NCBI GenBank assembly: GCA_002419465.1
Contig: DIGE01000001.1
Span: 1-64,000, forward strand
Direction: 5' to 3'
DNA: 64,000 nucleotides
Origin: Geobacter sp. UBA5730
GTDB lineage: Bacteria; Desulfobacterota; Desulfuromonadia; Geobacterales; Pseudopelobacteraceae
Shown: positions 50,834 to 60,230 of the stretch, one piece after another
Layout of the letters: the number at the start of each line of letters is the position of its first letter
Position numbering within the stretch: position 1 is the first letter of the stretch
Translations under genes and position numbers: made by a program
The notes under the pieces: model-generated
The model's database searches: none
Told to the model about the DNA's origin: nothing
The model's input: only the letters and a program-made list of their open reading frames with translations

Positions 50834-53053
50834 CTATTGTACAGCAGGCAACTCGATCACGAAACAGGATCCGCTGGGCCGGTTGTCTCGAACCCGGATA
50901 AACCCGTTATGATCGGCGATAATACTGGCGACAATGGCCAATCCCAGTCCGGTACCATGTTTTTTTGTAGAGACATAGGGTTCAAAAATCCGGGTCTTGA
51001 GTTCAGCTGGAATTCCGGGACCGTTATCAGCAATGCTGCACGAGACCATCTTCAACTCGGCATCATAGAGCGTGGTAATGGTGATAGCCCCTCTCCCCTC
51101 CATGGCAGCCAGAGCATTTTCCAGCAGATTGATAAGAACCCGCTTAATCTGGTCGCGATCCAACCTGATGGCCGGTAGTAGTTCATCAGGGGTGAAGTTG
51201 AACGAGACTTCACGATGGGCCTCCTGATAGAGTGTCAGGGTTTCCCGTACCAAACTGTTCAGATCGTTAGGGGTCGGCTGCACAGCGGGCATCCGGGCGA
51301 AATTGGAGAACTCGTTGACCAGCACCTTGAGTTCATCCACCGACTTGCTGATCATGGCCGTACACTCATCAAAGACAACACCCTCAGGATCATTGCGGAA
51401 CCTCTCCAAAAAACGTTTTCTCAAACGCTGGGCCGAAAGTTGGATCGGAGTCAACGGGTTTTTTATCTCATGGGCAATCCTGCGGGCTACTTCACGCCAG
51501 GCAGCCATCCGCTGCCCCTTCATCATTTGGGTCAAGTCGTCAAGCACCAGTACCGAACCAAGAAACTCCCCCTGTTCGTCCCGTAACATCGTCAGGTTCA
51601 TCTGCAACACCCGCCGTTCACCACGCATTTCAAGGCTGATCTGGCGAGCAATAGAGTCTTGACGAGTGAGCGCCATGTCCCGTAACGACTCCTTGACGAT
51701 GTCAAGGTGTGCATCCCGCAGGACGTCACGAAAGTGACAACCCAACACCTGGGCGGTGTTGATATGCAATAAACGTTCAGCAGATTTATTAATGGTCGTG
51801 ACCATGCCTGCCTGGTCAACCGAGATCACACCGGCTGCAACGTGGCGCAATACTATCTCCATATAACGACGCCGGGCCTCGATCTCATGGTTGATACGGA
51901 TCAACTCGAGATTCGAACTGTTCAGCGCTCGCTGTTTACCACGCAAATCGGCAGCCATAATATTAAAAGAACGCACCAGCATGCCGATCTCATCAGCGCC
52001 TTCCGCATCAATCCAGACGTCAAGATCACCCTCTGCCACAGCACGGGTGCCCTCCACCAGCTCCTGAATCGGTTTCGTCATACTATTCGCGAGATAGATT
52101 CCGATCCAGAACGCTAAAAAAACGATCACCGAGGCGATCAGAAACAGGGTCAGCAAATATCCACCGGTGATCGGGCTTTTAAGCAGTTTCAGGCGGCGGA
52201 ACTCCTGATAGGACGAGGATATTTCCTTCATCTTGCTGACCAGGGAGTAAGGAACGTAGTAGTTAACCACCACCACTCCCACCACATCACGATCATTGTA
52301 GGTGGAGAAGATCGGCACAATGCCACGAATCAGGTCGGCTTTGCCAACGGAATTTATCTTGGTTAGCTCTCGCCCTGCCAAAGCCTGCTTTATATCTTCA
52401 GAGTTTGGGCTGGTGTTTTCGGCACGAGGCACGTCCGGATTTGATGCCCGTACAAGCTCCTCCCGCTGGGAGGAAAAAACCTCAACGATCCCCAGGTTGT
52501 ATTCCTTCTGTTTCTCCCGGACGAACTGTTTGAGTTGCGGCAAGCTATCATCGTTGAGTAACCGGTCATGCTGAATCACCTCGCTAAGCCGCCGGGCATA
52601 CAACAATGCGTTACTGGCTGAGTTACGATAATAGGTCTGTGCAACCTCCAGTGACTCATTCAGCGCACTTTCCACCTGGACGTTAAACCAGTTTTGAACA
52701 CTGTTGGTGATGAAACTGGCTGAAGCAAAAAATAATAGCATGGTGGGAACCAGTGAAAGCCCCACAAACGAGATGACCAATTTGGTACGCAGACGCTTAG
52801 CCAGGGGGTTTGAGCGATTCTCAACCAGTAATTTCAACATGTTACGGCTAATCAGATAGACCAGCAGTACAACCAGTAAAATAATGACATTAATCATCAC
52901 GAAGATAACGACGTTACTGGCCAGCGGAGCATTAGAGCTGAGCTGGGTCAGGCGAATCTCCACACCGGTCAGCAACACAATCAGCAGGATTGCCATCAGT
53001 ATAATGGCGCCCTCCCTGATCCGTTTTTTACGCTCAACTCCGGTTAACTGCAT
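50834..53053 (-). CDS. membrane sensor histidine kinase, NtrY-like
   Basis: The 739-residue protein has four or so membrane segments (about 15-35, 45-70, 90-115 and 300-325) around a periplasmic sensor region, then HAMP (about 325-380), PAS (about 395-500), HisKA with the phospho-His in RRIAHEIKNPLTPIQLSAQRLR (about 515) and a HATPase domain (DNGPGIP, GTGLGLAIV, about 670-700). Length and layout fit NtrY. It pairs with the adjacent NtrX-like regulator. The ATG at 53053 is chosen since the upstream frame has no membrane or family match; its ribosome site (GGCGGGG) is weak. Confidence 0.92.
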   Translation of the reverse strand: MQLTGVERKKRIREGAIILMAILLIVLLTGVEIRLTQLSSNAPLASNVVIFVMINVIILLVVLLVYLISRNMLKLLVENRSNPLAKRLRTKLVISFVGLSLVPTMLLFFASASFITNSVQNWFNVQVESALNESLEVAQTYYRNSASNALLYARRLSEVIQHDRLLNDDSLPQLKQFVREKQKEYNLGIVEVFSSQREELVRASNPDVPRAENTSPNSEDIKQALAGRELTKINSVGKADLIRGIVPIFSTYNDRDVVGVVVVNYYVPYSLVSKMKEISSSYQEFRRLKLLKSPITGGYLLTLFLIASVIVFLAFWIGIYLANSMTKPIQELVEGTRAVAEGDLDVWIDAEGADEIGMLVRSFNIMAADLRGKQRALNSSNLELIRINHEIEARRRYMEIVLRHVAAGVISVDQAGMVTTINKSAERLLHINTAQVLGCHFRDVLRDAHLDIVKESLRDMALTRQDSIARQISLEMRGERRVLQMNLTMLRDEQGEFLGSVLVLDDLTQMMKGQRMAAWREVARRIAHEIKNPLTPIQLSAQRLRKRFLERFRNDPEGVVFDECTAMISKSVDELKVLVNEFSNFARMPAVQPTPNDLNSLVRETLTLYQEAHREVSFNFTPDELLPAIRLDRDQIKRVLINLLENALAAMEGRGAITITTLYDAELKMVSCSIADNGPGIPAELKTRIFEPYVSTKKHGTGLGLAIVASIIADHNGFIRVRDNRPSGSCFVIELPAVQ

Positions 53054-53115
53054 ACCATGCCCCGCCCAGTTGTTATCTGCCCATATGGCTGTTAGAGTAG
53101 CACAACAGGATAGCC

Positions 53116-53143
53116 TTGCAAACCGTAAAGCGGCTGCTATACT
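53116..53143 (+). promoter_or_regulatory. predicted promoter of the YaaR-family gene
   Basis: TTGCAA (53116-53121), 16-nt spacer, TATACT (53138-53143). The start lies about 30 bases before the ATG. Confidence 0.55.
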
Positions 53144-53178
53144 GTCTTCACAAAGGGTATGGCGTTTGAGGAGCAATC

Positions 53179-53631
53179 ATGAAGATTCGAGACACGAGTC
53201 CTGACCCACTCAGAAGAAACAATGCATCTACACCAGCTGCCCGCAGGGAGGGCAGCGGTCTCTTCTCACTCTTTGCCTCGGAGCTTAAAACGATACAGGT
53301 GGAAGGAGCCAATTATGACCACGACATCAGTGAACTGCGCAAGGAGATCGACGTTGCAGGCCAGATGCTGGAACGTGAACCGACACTCCCAAACTTTAAA
53401 CGTTTCAGAGAACTATTGAGCCGCTTGGCAAAACGTATCTCAAACGAGGCCTACCGCCTCGAGAAGGTCGGTGGCACACCGATGAATCCTCGCTACTATG
53501 AAATCATCACGGTGATTGATAAGGAGGCTGATAAACTGTATCAGTTGATTGTCAGCGAGCAGAAGGACCGGATGGCTATCACTGCTTCGGTGATCGGTAT
53601 CAAAGGGTTAGTCGTTGATCTGGTGACATGA
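53179..53631 (+). CDS. YaaR family protein (DUF327)
   Basis: The 150-residue protein matches DUF327/YaaR: a basic, flexible N-terminus, then helical sequence (FASELKTIQVEGANYDHDISELRKEIDVAG, PTLPNFKRFRELLSRLAKRI, YEIITVIDKEADKLYQLIVSEQKDRMAI). Function is not known in this group. A GAGGAG site lies six bases before the ATG. It is divergent from ntrY. Confidence 0.87.
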   Translation: MKIRDTSPDPLRRNNASTPAARREGSGLFSLFASELKTIQVEGANYDHDISELRKEIDVAGQMLEREPTLPNFKRFRELLSRLAKRISNEAYRLEKVGGTPMNPRYYEIITVIDKEADKLYQLIVSEQKDRMAITASVIGIKGLVVDLVT

Positions 53632-53650
53632 ACATTCAAAAAACGGAACA

Positions 53651-53681
53651 AAAAAACCCGACAATAACTGTCGGGCTTTTT
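53651..53681. terminator. bidirectional terminator between the YaaR gene and rplQ
   Basis: A 7-bp stem CCCGACA / TGTCGGG with a 5-base loop has a T-run on its 3' side in both directions (CTTTTTG on plus, TTTTTTT on minus). It ends both the YaaR transcript and the ribosomal operon. Confidence 0.85.
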
Positions 53682-53703
53682 GACTTTTAACCATCATAGC
53701 GAA

Positions 53704-54090
53704 CTAGGCGGCTTGCTTTCCCTTGGGAGCAACCTCTTCCTGAACCAACTCGATCACCGAGAGGGATGCAGCATCACCCAGACGTTGCCCCAGCTTGATG
53801 ATCCGGGTATAACCACCCTGACGGTCCTTGTAACGAGGTGCAATGGTACTAAACAGCTTAGTGACCACCGATTTTTCGCGAATACAGGCTGCAGCCTGAC
53901 GCATGGCATGAAGATCACCACGCTTGCCGAGTGTAATCATCTTCTCAGCTACGGAACGAATCTCTTTTGCCTTGGCATCAGTGGTAACCACCCGCTCATG
54001 ATTGAGCAGGGAAGTGACCATATTCCTGAACATTGCAATCCGGTGGCTAGTAGTACGGCCAAGCCTTCTGCCTGCTTTATTGTGACGCAT
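53704..54090 (-). CDS. rplQ: 50S ribosomal protein L17
   Basis: The 128-residue protein has the L17 N-terminus MRHNKAGRRLGRTTSHRIAM and the MVTSLLNHERVVTT motif. It is the last gene of the alpha operon, following rpoA as in most bacteria, and is followed by the bidirectional terminator. Confidence 0.98.
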   Translation of the reverse strand: MRHNKAGRRLGRTTSHRIAMFRNMVTSLLNHERVVTTDAKAKEIRSVAEKMITLGKRGDLHAMRQAAACIREKSVVTKLFSTIAPRYKDRQGGYTRIIKLGQRLGDAASLSVIELVQEEVAPKGKQAA

Positions 54091-54135
54091 CGGTTCTTCC
54101 TTTCTGCAATTGGTACGTACTGTGGTCCTGTGGAC

Positions 54136-55158
54136 CTATTCTTCTTCTTTTTGCTCGCCGCGCAACCGCTTGATCACTTCAGGGTCAGGAAAATTATCCA
54201 GACGCATACCGAAGGTCAGGCCCATATCGGTCAGGATGTCCTTGATCTCATTCAAAGACTTCCTTCCGAAATTCTGCGTCTTCAACATCTCTGCCTCAGA
54301 CTTGGAAACCAGCTCACCGATCAGCTTGATGCCGGCATTTTTGAGACAGTTGGCAGAACGAACCGACAACTCAAGTTCATCAACGGTGCGGTAAAGGTTC
54401 TCGTTTACCTTGGCATCATCATCAGCAGCCTCTTCCAGATACTGGGGCTCGGACTCCTCATCAAAGTTGATAAAGATGGTCAGCTGCTCCTTGACGATCT
54501 TGGCTGCAAACGCAATAGCATCCTCAGGCTTGACACTGCCATCGGTCCAGACTTCCATGGTCAATTTATCATAGTCAGTCATCTGGCCAACACGGGCGTT
54601 GGAAACCACAAAATTAACCTTGGTGATCGGCGAAAAGATTGCATCGATCGGAATGGTACCCACCGGAGCCTTCTCGTCGCGATTACGGTCTGCCGGGACA
54701 TACCCTTTGCCGATCTTCAGGGACATCTCCACCTCAAGGACAGCATCCTTGCCGCAAGTGGCGATATGATGATCAGGATTCATGATCTCAACATTATGAG
54801 GGACCATGATGTCGCTGGCCTTAATCAGGCCTTCGCCTTTGTGGATGATACGAATGGTGGCCTGGTCTGAGCCGTGCAACCGTAAACGCACACCTTTAAG
54901 GTTCAGAATAATATCAGTGACATCCTCAGTTACGCCGGGGATGGATGAAAACTCGTGTTGTACGCCTTTGATCCGAACCGAGGTAATGGCAGCGCCCTGC
55001 AACGACGAGAGCAATACACGCCGCACAGAGTTACCCAGCGTAGTACCAAAGCCGCGCTCAAACGGCTCGGCGTAGAACTTTCCATAAGTGCTGGAAAGGG
55101 TCTCCTTCTCAACCTGCAGTTGTTTCGGTTTGATCAAATCACGCCAATTTTTATACAT
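54136..55158 (-). CDS. rpoA: RNA polymerase alpha subunit
   Basis: The 340-residue subunit has the N-terminal dimer domain (FGTTLGNSVRRVLLSSLQGAAITSVRI, residues 35-62) and the C-terminal UP-element/activator domain (DELELSVRSANCLKNAGIKLIGELV and the RKSLNEIKDIL helix). An acidic 17-residue linker and Glu-rich tail are typical. A structured leader with two inverted repeats lies before it. Confidence 0.98.
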   Translation of the reverse strand: MYKNWRDLIKPKQLQVEKETLSSTYGKFYAEPFERGFGTTLGNSVRRVLLSSLQGAAITSVRIKGVQHEFSSIPGVTEDVTDIILNLKGVRLRLHGSDQATIRIIHKGEGLIKASDIMVPHNVEIMNPDHHIATCGKDAVLEVEMSLKIGKGYVPADRNRDEKAPVGTIPIDAIFSPITKVNFVVSNARVGQMTDYDKLTMEVWTDGSVKPEDAIAFAAKIVKEQLTIFINFDEESEPQYLEEAADDDAKVNENLYRTVDELELSVRSANCLKNAGIKLIGELVSKSEAEMLKTQNFGRKSLNEIKDILTDMGLTFGMRLDNFPDPEVIKRLRGEQKEEE

Positions 55159-55167
55159 TTATTTCCT

Positions 55168-55209
55168 CCCCTCAAGGGGTCATACACTGAATTGTATCGT
55201 GTTCAGTGT
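55168..55209 (-). promoter_or_regulatory. two inverted repeats in the rpoA leader
   Basis: Between rpsD and rpoA, minus strand: ACACTGAA ... TTCAGTGT (8 bp, 10-base loop, 55209-55184), then CCCC-TTGA-GGGG (55179-55168). The GGGG arm of the second hairpin is part of the rpoA ribosome site (GGGGAGGA), so folding could hide it. This suggests control of rpoA translation. Confidence 0.45.
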
Positions 55210-55225
55210 TACAGGCTACCGTGAC

Positions 55226-55852
55226 TTACTTGGAATACAGTTCGACGATCAGTTGTTCCTGGATCGGCGTCACGATATCTTCACGCACCGGCAACGATTT
55301 AACTGTCCCCTTAAAGGCATCGCGGTCCAGCTCCAACCACTGGGGTACACCGCGACGCACCACGGCATCCATGGAGTCGCTGATGGCTGCTACCGTCCGG
55401 CTCTTTTCGCGCAAATCAACCACATCACCCGCTTTGACCTGCATGGAGGGGATGGTGGCTTTGCGGCCATTCAAGGTAAAGTGACCATGACGGACCAGCT
55501 GACGGGATTCTGCACGGGACGAAGCAAACCCCAGACGGTAAACGACGTTGTCGAGACGGCGCTCTAAGAGCGACAGCAGATTGGCGCCAGTAACACCCTT
55601 CATCCGGTCAGCGCGACCGAAGTAGCTGCGGAACTGCTTCTCAAGCAGACCATACAGACGCTTAACCTTCTGCTTCTCACGCAACTGGGTACCGTAGTCA
55701 GATATCTTAGTGCGACCTTGGCCATGTTGGCCCGGAGGATAGTTACGGCGCTTCATAGCGCACTTGTCAGTGTAGCAGCGGTCCCCTTTCAGGAACAGCT
55801 CCATGTTTTCTCTTCTGCACAAACGGCAGGATGGTCCAGTATACCTAGCCAA
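55226..55852 (-). CDS. rpsD: 30S ribosomal protein S4
   Basis: The 208-residue protein has the zinc-binding N-terminus (CRLCRRE ... CYTDKCAMKRR) and the RLDNVVYRLGFASSRAESRQLVRHGHF S4 domain. S4 is an early assembly protein and in E. coli represses the alpha operon; the presence of rpsD just before rpoA fits this. Confidence 0.98.
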   Translation of the reverse strand: MARYTGPSCRLCRRENMELFLKGDRCYTDKCAMKRRNYPPGQHGQGRTKISDYGTQLREKQKVKRLYGLLEKQFRSYFGRADRMKGVTGANLLSLLERRLDNVVYRLGFASSRAESRQLVRHGHFTLNGRKATIPSMQVKAGDVVDLREKSRTVAAISDSMDAVVRRGVPQWLELDRDAFKGTVKSLPVREDIVTPIQEQLIVELYSK

Positions 55853-55895
55853 GGCAACCTCCTATAACAGTATCAGGCAAAGAATAGCGTATGAA

Positions 55896-56288
55896 TTAAA
55901 CTCTTCTGCGCTTGGGAGGACGGCATCCGTTATGAGGAATCGGAGTGACGTCACGAATAAAGCTGATGGAAAAACCGGTTGCCTGAAGAGCGCGCAGTGC
56001 TGATTCACGACCGGAGCCGGGACCTTTGACGAACACTTCCAGATTCCGCATACCATGTTCCTGAGCCTTGCGGGCGCAATCCTCTGCAGCCACCTGGGCA
56101 GCAAACGGAGTGCTTTTACGGGAGCCTTTGAAGCCCTTGGCACCCGAGGTGGACCAAGCCACCACATTACCCACCGGGTCGGTAATGGTGATAATGGTAT
56201 TGTTAAACGTTGCCTGAATATGGGCAACGCCATTGGTGATATTCTTCTTCTCTTTTTTCTTCCTGACTACCTTCTTGGGAGCAGCCAT
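55896..56288 (-). CDS. rpsK: 30S ribosomal protein S11
   Basis: The 130-residue protein shows GVAHIQATFNNTIITITDPVGN and the C-terminal DVTPIPHNGCRPPKRRRV. I start at the ATG at 56288 with GGAGG four bases upstream. Confidence 0.98.
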   Translation of the reverse strand: MAAPKKVVRKKKEKKNITNGVAHIQATFNNTIITITDPVGNVVAWSTSGAKGFKGSRKSTPFAAQVAAEDCARKAQEHGMRNLEVFVKGPGSGRESALRALQATGFSISFIRDVTPIPHNGCRPPKRRRV

Positions 56289-56316
56289 GCTTCCTCCAGA
56301 CAAATTCTGTGGTTAA

Positions 56317-56685
56317 TTACTTCTTCTTACCGGCAACAGTACGAGCCGGGCCCTTACGGGTACGAGCGTTGGTCTTGGTACGTTGACCGTTACAGGGCAG
56401 CCCCTTACGGTGGCGCAGACCACGATAGCAGCCCAGGTCCATCAGCCGCTTTATATTCATTGACACTTCACGACGCAGGTCACCTTCAACCTTTGTGTTC
56501 TTGTCAATCTCATCCCGCAACTTGCCGATCTCAGACTCGGTCAGCTTGTCAGTACGGGTACTACCGTCTACCTTGGTAGCGGCAAGGATATTTTGCGCGG
56601 TGGTCCGCCCGATACCATAAATGTAGGTCAGGGCGATCTCAATACGCTTGTTCTTTGGTAGGTCAACACCTGCAATACGTGCCAC
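56317..56685 (-). CDS. rpsM: 30S ribosomal protein S13
   Basis: The 122-residue protein starts MARIAGVDLPKNKRIEIALTYIYGIG and has the RGLRHRKGLPCNGQRTKTNARTRKG stretch (split in two here), both diagnostic of S13. Confidence 0.98.
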   Translation of the reverse strand: MARIAGVDLPKNKRIEIALTYIYGIGRTTAQNILAATKVDGSTRTDKLTESEIGKLRDEIDKNTKVEGDLRREVSMNIKRLMDLGCYRGLRHRKGLPCNGQRTKTNARTRKGPARTVAGKKK

Positions 56686-56703
56686 TGCTCGTCCTCCCCT
56701 TGG

Positions 56704-56817
56704 TTAACCTTGACGTTGAGAATGCTTAGGAGTATCGCAGATGATCCGCACCACTCCCTTACGCTTGATAATCTTGCACTTATCGCAGATCTTCTTGACA
56801 GACGCCCGAACTTTCAT
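56704..56817 (-). CDS. rpmJ: 50S ribosomal protein L36
   Basis: A 37-residue frame too short for common ORF lists: MKVRASVKKICDKCKII...GVVRIICDTPKHSQRQG. It is the zinc-binding type, with Cys11, Cys14, Cys27 and His32. AAAGG lies nine bases before the ATG. It follows map by 24 bases; infA, often found here, is absent. Confidence 0.96.
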   Translation of the reverse strand: MKVRASVKKICDKCKIIKRKGVVRIICDTPKHSQRQG

Positions 56818-56841
56818 GTGCATTCACCTTTCAACCACGCC

Positions 56842-57591
56842 TCATGCAAGACGTGTAAGTATTTCCGGTCCATGTTCCGTCACTGCGACGGTGTGTTCAA
56901 AGTGTGCCGATAATGAACCATCGGTTGTAACTGTAGTCCAGCCGTCCTGCAGTACCTTGACGGCATGGCCGCCACAATTTACCATCGGCTCAATCGCCAA
57001 AACCATGCCAGGCTTCAATGAAAGGCCCCGACCAGCGACACCATAATTTGGAACCTGTGGGTCCTCGTGAAGTTTTTTGCCGATACCGTGACCGACGAAA
57101 TCTCTCACAACAGAATATCCCCGGGATTCAACATGACGCTGCACCGCGCTGGAAATATCATATAACCTGCCACCCGCCACAGCCTTATCTATTCCCTGAT
57201 ACAACGACTCTTCGGTTGCCGCCATCAAGGCATGGGCCTTGTTACTCACCTTGCCTACCGGCAGCGTAATTGCGGCATCGCCATAAAAATCATCGTACAG
57301 CGCACCAAAATCGACACTCAGGATGTCACCTTCCTTGAGTGGTTCAGCATTTGGCATTCCATGAATCACCCAATCATTCGGGGAGCAACAAAGAGCGTAC
57401 GGATAACCGGCATACCCTTTAAAAGCGGGAACAGCCTTATGCTTTTTGGTTTCAGTTATTGTAAAGGCTTCAAGCTCAAGTGTTGTAACACCTGGTTTAA
57501 CCAAGCTACGCAACCGTTCCAACACCTCAGCGACAATACGGCAGGGGACCCTCATCCGTTCAATCTCACGGGGAGATTTCAGGACAATCAT
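56842..57591 (-). CDS. map: type I methionine aminopeptidase
   Basis: The 249-residue enzyme removes the start Met from new proteins. Metal ligands: Asp in LSVDFGALYDDFYGDAAIT, His in DFVGHGIGKKLHEDPQ, Glu in VLAIEPMVN and the late Glu in AHFEHTVAVTE. It lies one base after the adk stop. Confidence 0.97.
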   Translation of the reverse strand: MIVLKSPREIERMRVPCRIVAEVLERLRSLVKPGVTTLELEAFTITETKKHKAVPAFKGYAGYPYALCCSPNDWVIHGMPNAEPLKEGDILSVDFGALYDDFYGDAAITLPVGKVSNKAHALMAATEESLYQGIDKAVAGGRLYDISSAVQRHVESRGYSVVRDFVGHGIGKKLHEDPQVPNYGVAGRGLSLKPGMVLAIEPMVNCGGHAVKVLQDGWTTVTTDGSLSAHFEHTVAVTEHGPEILTRLA

Positions 57592-57592
57592 G

Positions 57593-58237
57593 CTAGACTG
57601 CCAATGCGGCAGCTATCCGTTGCTGCACCTCGGCAATTGGTCCCATTCCGGGTATCTCACGCAGGAGATGCCGGGTACGATAAAAACCTTTCAGCGGGGC
57701 TGTCTGCTGATCATAGACATGCAATCGATTACGCACCGTATCTTCACGATCATCATTACGCTGCACCAGCACCGCACCGCAGATATCACAAACACCGGCC
57801 TGCTTCGGCGCATCGTAGGTCAAATGATAGCCCTTACCACAAGCAGGGCATGAACGACGACCGGAGAGACGCTTGACAATTTCATCCGTATCGACCTCGA
57901 GCGAAACGACATGTTCAATGGCGCGACCTGCCCGCTGCAACAAGAGAGCCAGAGCATCAGCTTGCGGGATCGTACGGGGGAAACCGTCCAGAACAAACCC
58001 GTTACGGCAATCTTCCTGGGCCAGACGCTCCTCAACGATACCGAGCACGATTTCGTCAGAAACAAGCCCGCCCTGCGACATGATTTCCTGAGCCTTCAAA
58101 CCGAGCGGGGTCTGATTCTTTACCGCTGCACGCAACATATCACCGGTTGATATCTGAGGAATCTTGTAGACATCAACCAAAAACTGCGCCTGGGTTCCCT
58201 TGCCAGCACCAGGTGGCCCAAATAATATTAGATTCAT
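57593..58237 (-). CDS. adk: adenylate kinase
   Basis: The 214-residue enzyme interconverts AMP, ADP and ATP. P-loop FGPPGAGKGTQA (about residues 6-17), AMP site STGDMLRAA, DGFPRT, and a zinc-binding lid (CPACGKGY ... CDICG, about 130-156). I start at the ATG at 58237; a longer GTG frame is not needed. Confidence 0.97.
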   Translation of the reverse strand: MNLILFGPPGAGKGTQAQFLVDVYKIPQISTGDMLRAAVKNQTPLGLKAQEIMSQGGLVSDEIVLGIVEERLAQEDCRNGFVLDGFPRTIPQADALALLLQRAGRAIEHVVSLEVDTDEIVKRLSGRRSCPACGKGYHLTYDAPKQAGVCDICGAVLVQRNDDREDTVRNRLHVYDQQTAPLKGFYRTRHLLREIPGMGPIAEVQQRIAAALAV

Positions 58238-58246
58238 AGCAGCCAC

Positions 58247-59560
58247 CTAGCGACGGCCTCGAATCCGAACACCCTTGAGGAACCCTTCATAGTTCCGGGT
58301 GATCAGATGAGACTCAATCTGTGACACCGTGTCCATACCGACCCCGACAGCAATCAAGAGTGAAGTGCCACCGAAATAAAACGGCAGGTTCATATTAAAA
58401 CCACCAATCAGAATCGAAGGGAGTACACAGACCAACGAAATATAGATCGCACCGGCAAACGTCAGCTTGGTCAGCACGCTATCCATATAATCCGAGGTTT
58501 CCTTGCCAGGCCTGATGCCGGGGATGTAGCCACCATGCTTTTTAATATTATCAGCGACATCCACCGGATTAAAGGTGACAGCTGTATAGAAATAGCAAAA
58601 GAAAACGATAAAGGCAACATAAAAGATATCATACAACCAATTGCCTGGTGTGAGCATCTTCGCAAACTGCTGTACGACAGGAACATTAATAAAGTTTGCC
58701 ACGGTTGCCGGAAACATGATGATCGATGAGGCAAAAATCGGTGGTATCACGCCAGCCATGTTTACTTTAAGCGGCAGATGGGAGGTCTGCGGACTGAACG
58801 TCTTCAGACCTGTAACACGCTTGGCATAATGGATTGGCAGCCTGCGCTGGCCTCGTTCAACGAACACAATGGCCGCAATCACAGAGGTCATAAGCGCACC
58901 AATTAAAATAACGGTAAACAATGACAAGTTGCCGCTGTTAACCAACTTGACCGTATTGCTCAATGCCGCGGGGACACGAACCACAATACCGGCGAAGATA
59001 ATCATCGAGATACCGTTACCGATACCACGCTCGGTCATCTGCTCGCCCAGCCACATGATAAATGCGGTACCAGCGGTCAAGGTAATCACGGTCATCAACC
59101 TGAAAGACCAACCGGGCCCCGGAACAACCAGCTCACCAGCCGGGCCACGCATACTCTCCAGGCCGATAGCGATACCAGTACCTTGCACAACACTCAAAAG
59201 AATGGTGCCGTAACGTGTGTACTGGGTGATCTTCTTGCGACCGGCTTCGCCCTCTTTTGAGAGCTTCTCAATGGTCGGCACAACCACGGTCAAGAGCTGG
59301 AAGATAATCGAGGAGGAGATATAGGGCATGATGCCCAAGGCAAACACCGACATCCGCTCCAGAGCGCCACCTGAAAACATATCAAACAGACCGAGCAATG
59401 TGCCCTGTGCCTGCTTGAAAAAGTGAGAGAGCGCAACTGAATCAATCCCTGGAGTAGGGATGTGACACCCTACCCGATAGACAGCCAGCATCCCGAGGGT
59501 GAAAAACACGCGCTTCTTCAACTCCGGGATACGAAAGATGTTTTGAAATGCCTCTAGCAC
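58247..59560 (-). CDS. secY: protein translocase subunit SecY
   Basis: The 437-residue channel subunit has ten membrane segments and the family motifs GIMPYISSSIIFQLL (about 82-96) and VERGQRRLPIHYAKRV (about 230-245). The start is GTG at 59560, overlapping the rplO stop, with GAGGA upstream. Confidence 0.98.
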   Translation of the reverse strand: MLEAFQNIFRIPELKKRVFFTLGMLAVYRVGCHIPTPGIDSVALSHFFKQAQGTLLGLFDMFSGGALERMSVFALGIMPYISSSIIFQLLTVVVPTIEKLSKEGEAGRKKITQYTRYGTILLSVVQGTGIAIGLESMRGPAGELVVPGPGWSFRLMTVITLTAGTAFIMWLGEQMTERGIGNGISMIIFAGIVVRVPAALSNTVKLVNSGNLSLFTVILIGALMTSVIAAIVFVERGQRRLPIHYAKRVTGLKTFSPQTSHLPLKVNMAGVIPPIFASSIIMFPATVANFINVPVVQQFAKMLTPGNWLYDIFYVAFIVFFCYFYTAVTFNPVDVADNIKKHGGYIPGIRPGKETSDYMDSVLTKLTFAGAIYISLVCVLPSILIGGFNMNLPFYFGGTSLLIAVGVGMDTVSQIESHLITRNYEGFLKGVRIRGRR

Positions 59561-60003
59561 GCGCAGAGTTCCTCAACGCTGCCACCGGCAGCCTTGATCT
59601 TCTCAGCGGCAGCCTTGCTGAATTTATCGGCCTTGATGGTCAGTGCCTTGCTGATCTCACCATTTGCCAGCACCTTGACCGGCAGACAGGATTTTTTCAG
59701 CAGACCTTTGGCATCCATGGCATCCCTATCGACACAGGAACCGGCCTCAAACACATCCAACTGGCTCAGGTTGATCAACACGAACTCGGAACGCACCAAA
59801 GGACGGAAGCCGCGCTTGGGCAACCGACGCTGGAGCGGCATCTGGCCGCCCTCAAAACCCGGCTTGATGCTTCCGCCGGAGCGTGCCTTCTGACCTTTAT
59901 GGCCCTTGGTGGCAGTCTTACCATGCCCGGAGCCAATACCCCGACCGATCCGCTTTCTATTCTTGGTGGACCCGAGGGCGGGCCGCAGACTATTCAGTTC
60001 CAT
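59554..60003 (-). CDS. rplO: 50S ribosomal protein L15
   Basis: The 149-residue protein has the basic Gly-rich N-terminus (KNRKRIGRGIGSGHGKTATKGHKGQKAR, split) and the C-terminal SKAAAEKIKAAGG. The ATG at 60003 has GGAGA five bases upstream. Confidence 0.97.
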   Translation of the reverse strand: MELNSLRPALGSTKNRKRIGRGIGSGHGKTATKGHKGQKARSGGSIKPGFEGGQMPLQRRLPKRGFRPLVRSEFVLINLSQLDVFEAGSCVDRDAMDAKGLLKKSCLPVKVLANGEISKALTIKADKFSKAAAEKIKAAGGSVEELCAC

Positions 60004-60018
60004 GGGGGTCTCCGTCAT

Positions 60019-60195
60019 TTACTTGACCTTCAGCATATGGCTTACCTTGCGAACCATACCCCGGATTTCAGGGGTATCTTGCAAAGAAACCGTCTGGTGC
60101 ATCTTGCGCAGACCAAGTCCGCGAACGACAGCACACTGCTTTTTTGAAGAACAGATGGTGCTCTTTATCAGGGTAATTTCCAGCATATTGCTCAT
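60019..60195 (-). CDS. rpmD: 50S ribosomal protein L30
   Basis: A 58-residue frame: EITLIKSTICSSKKQCAVVRGLGLRKMHQTVSLQDTPEIRGMV (split), ending LKVK, in L30 pattern. It lies between S5 and L15 as in other spc operons. Short length would hide it from ORF lists. Confidence 0.95.
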   Translation of the reverse strand: MSNMLEITLIKSTICSSKKQCAVVRGLGLRKMHQTVSLQDTPEIRGMVRKVSHMLKVK

Positions 60196-60230
60196 GGCTT
60201 CTGTTCCTTGTTCAGGGATTCAACGGACGG

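Noticed and set aside
53680..54870. 396-codon plus-strand frame antisense to rplQ and rpoA
   Set aside because: Both ribosomal-operon genes are beyond doubt; the frame crosses two genes and an intergenic gap.
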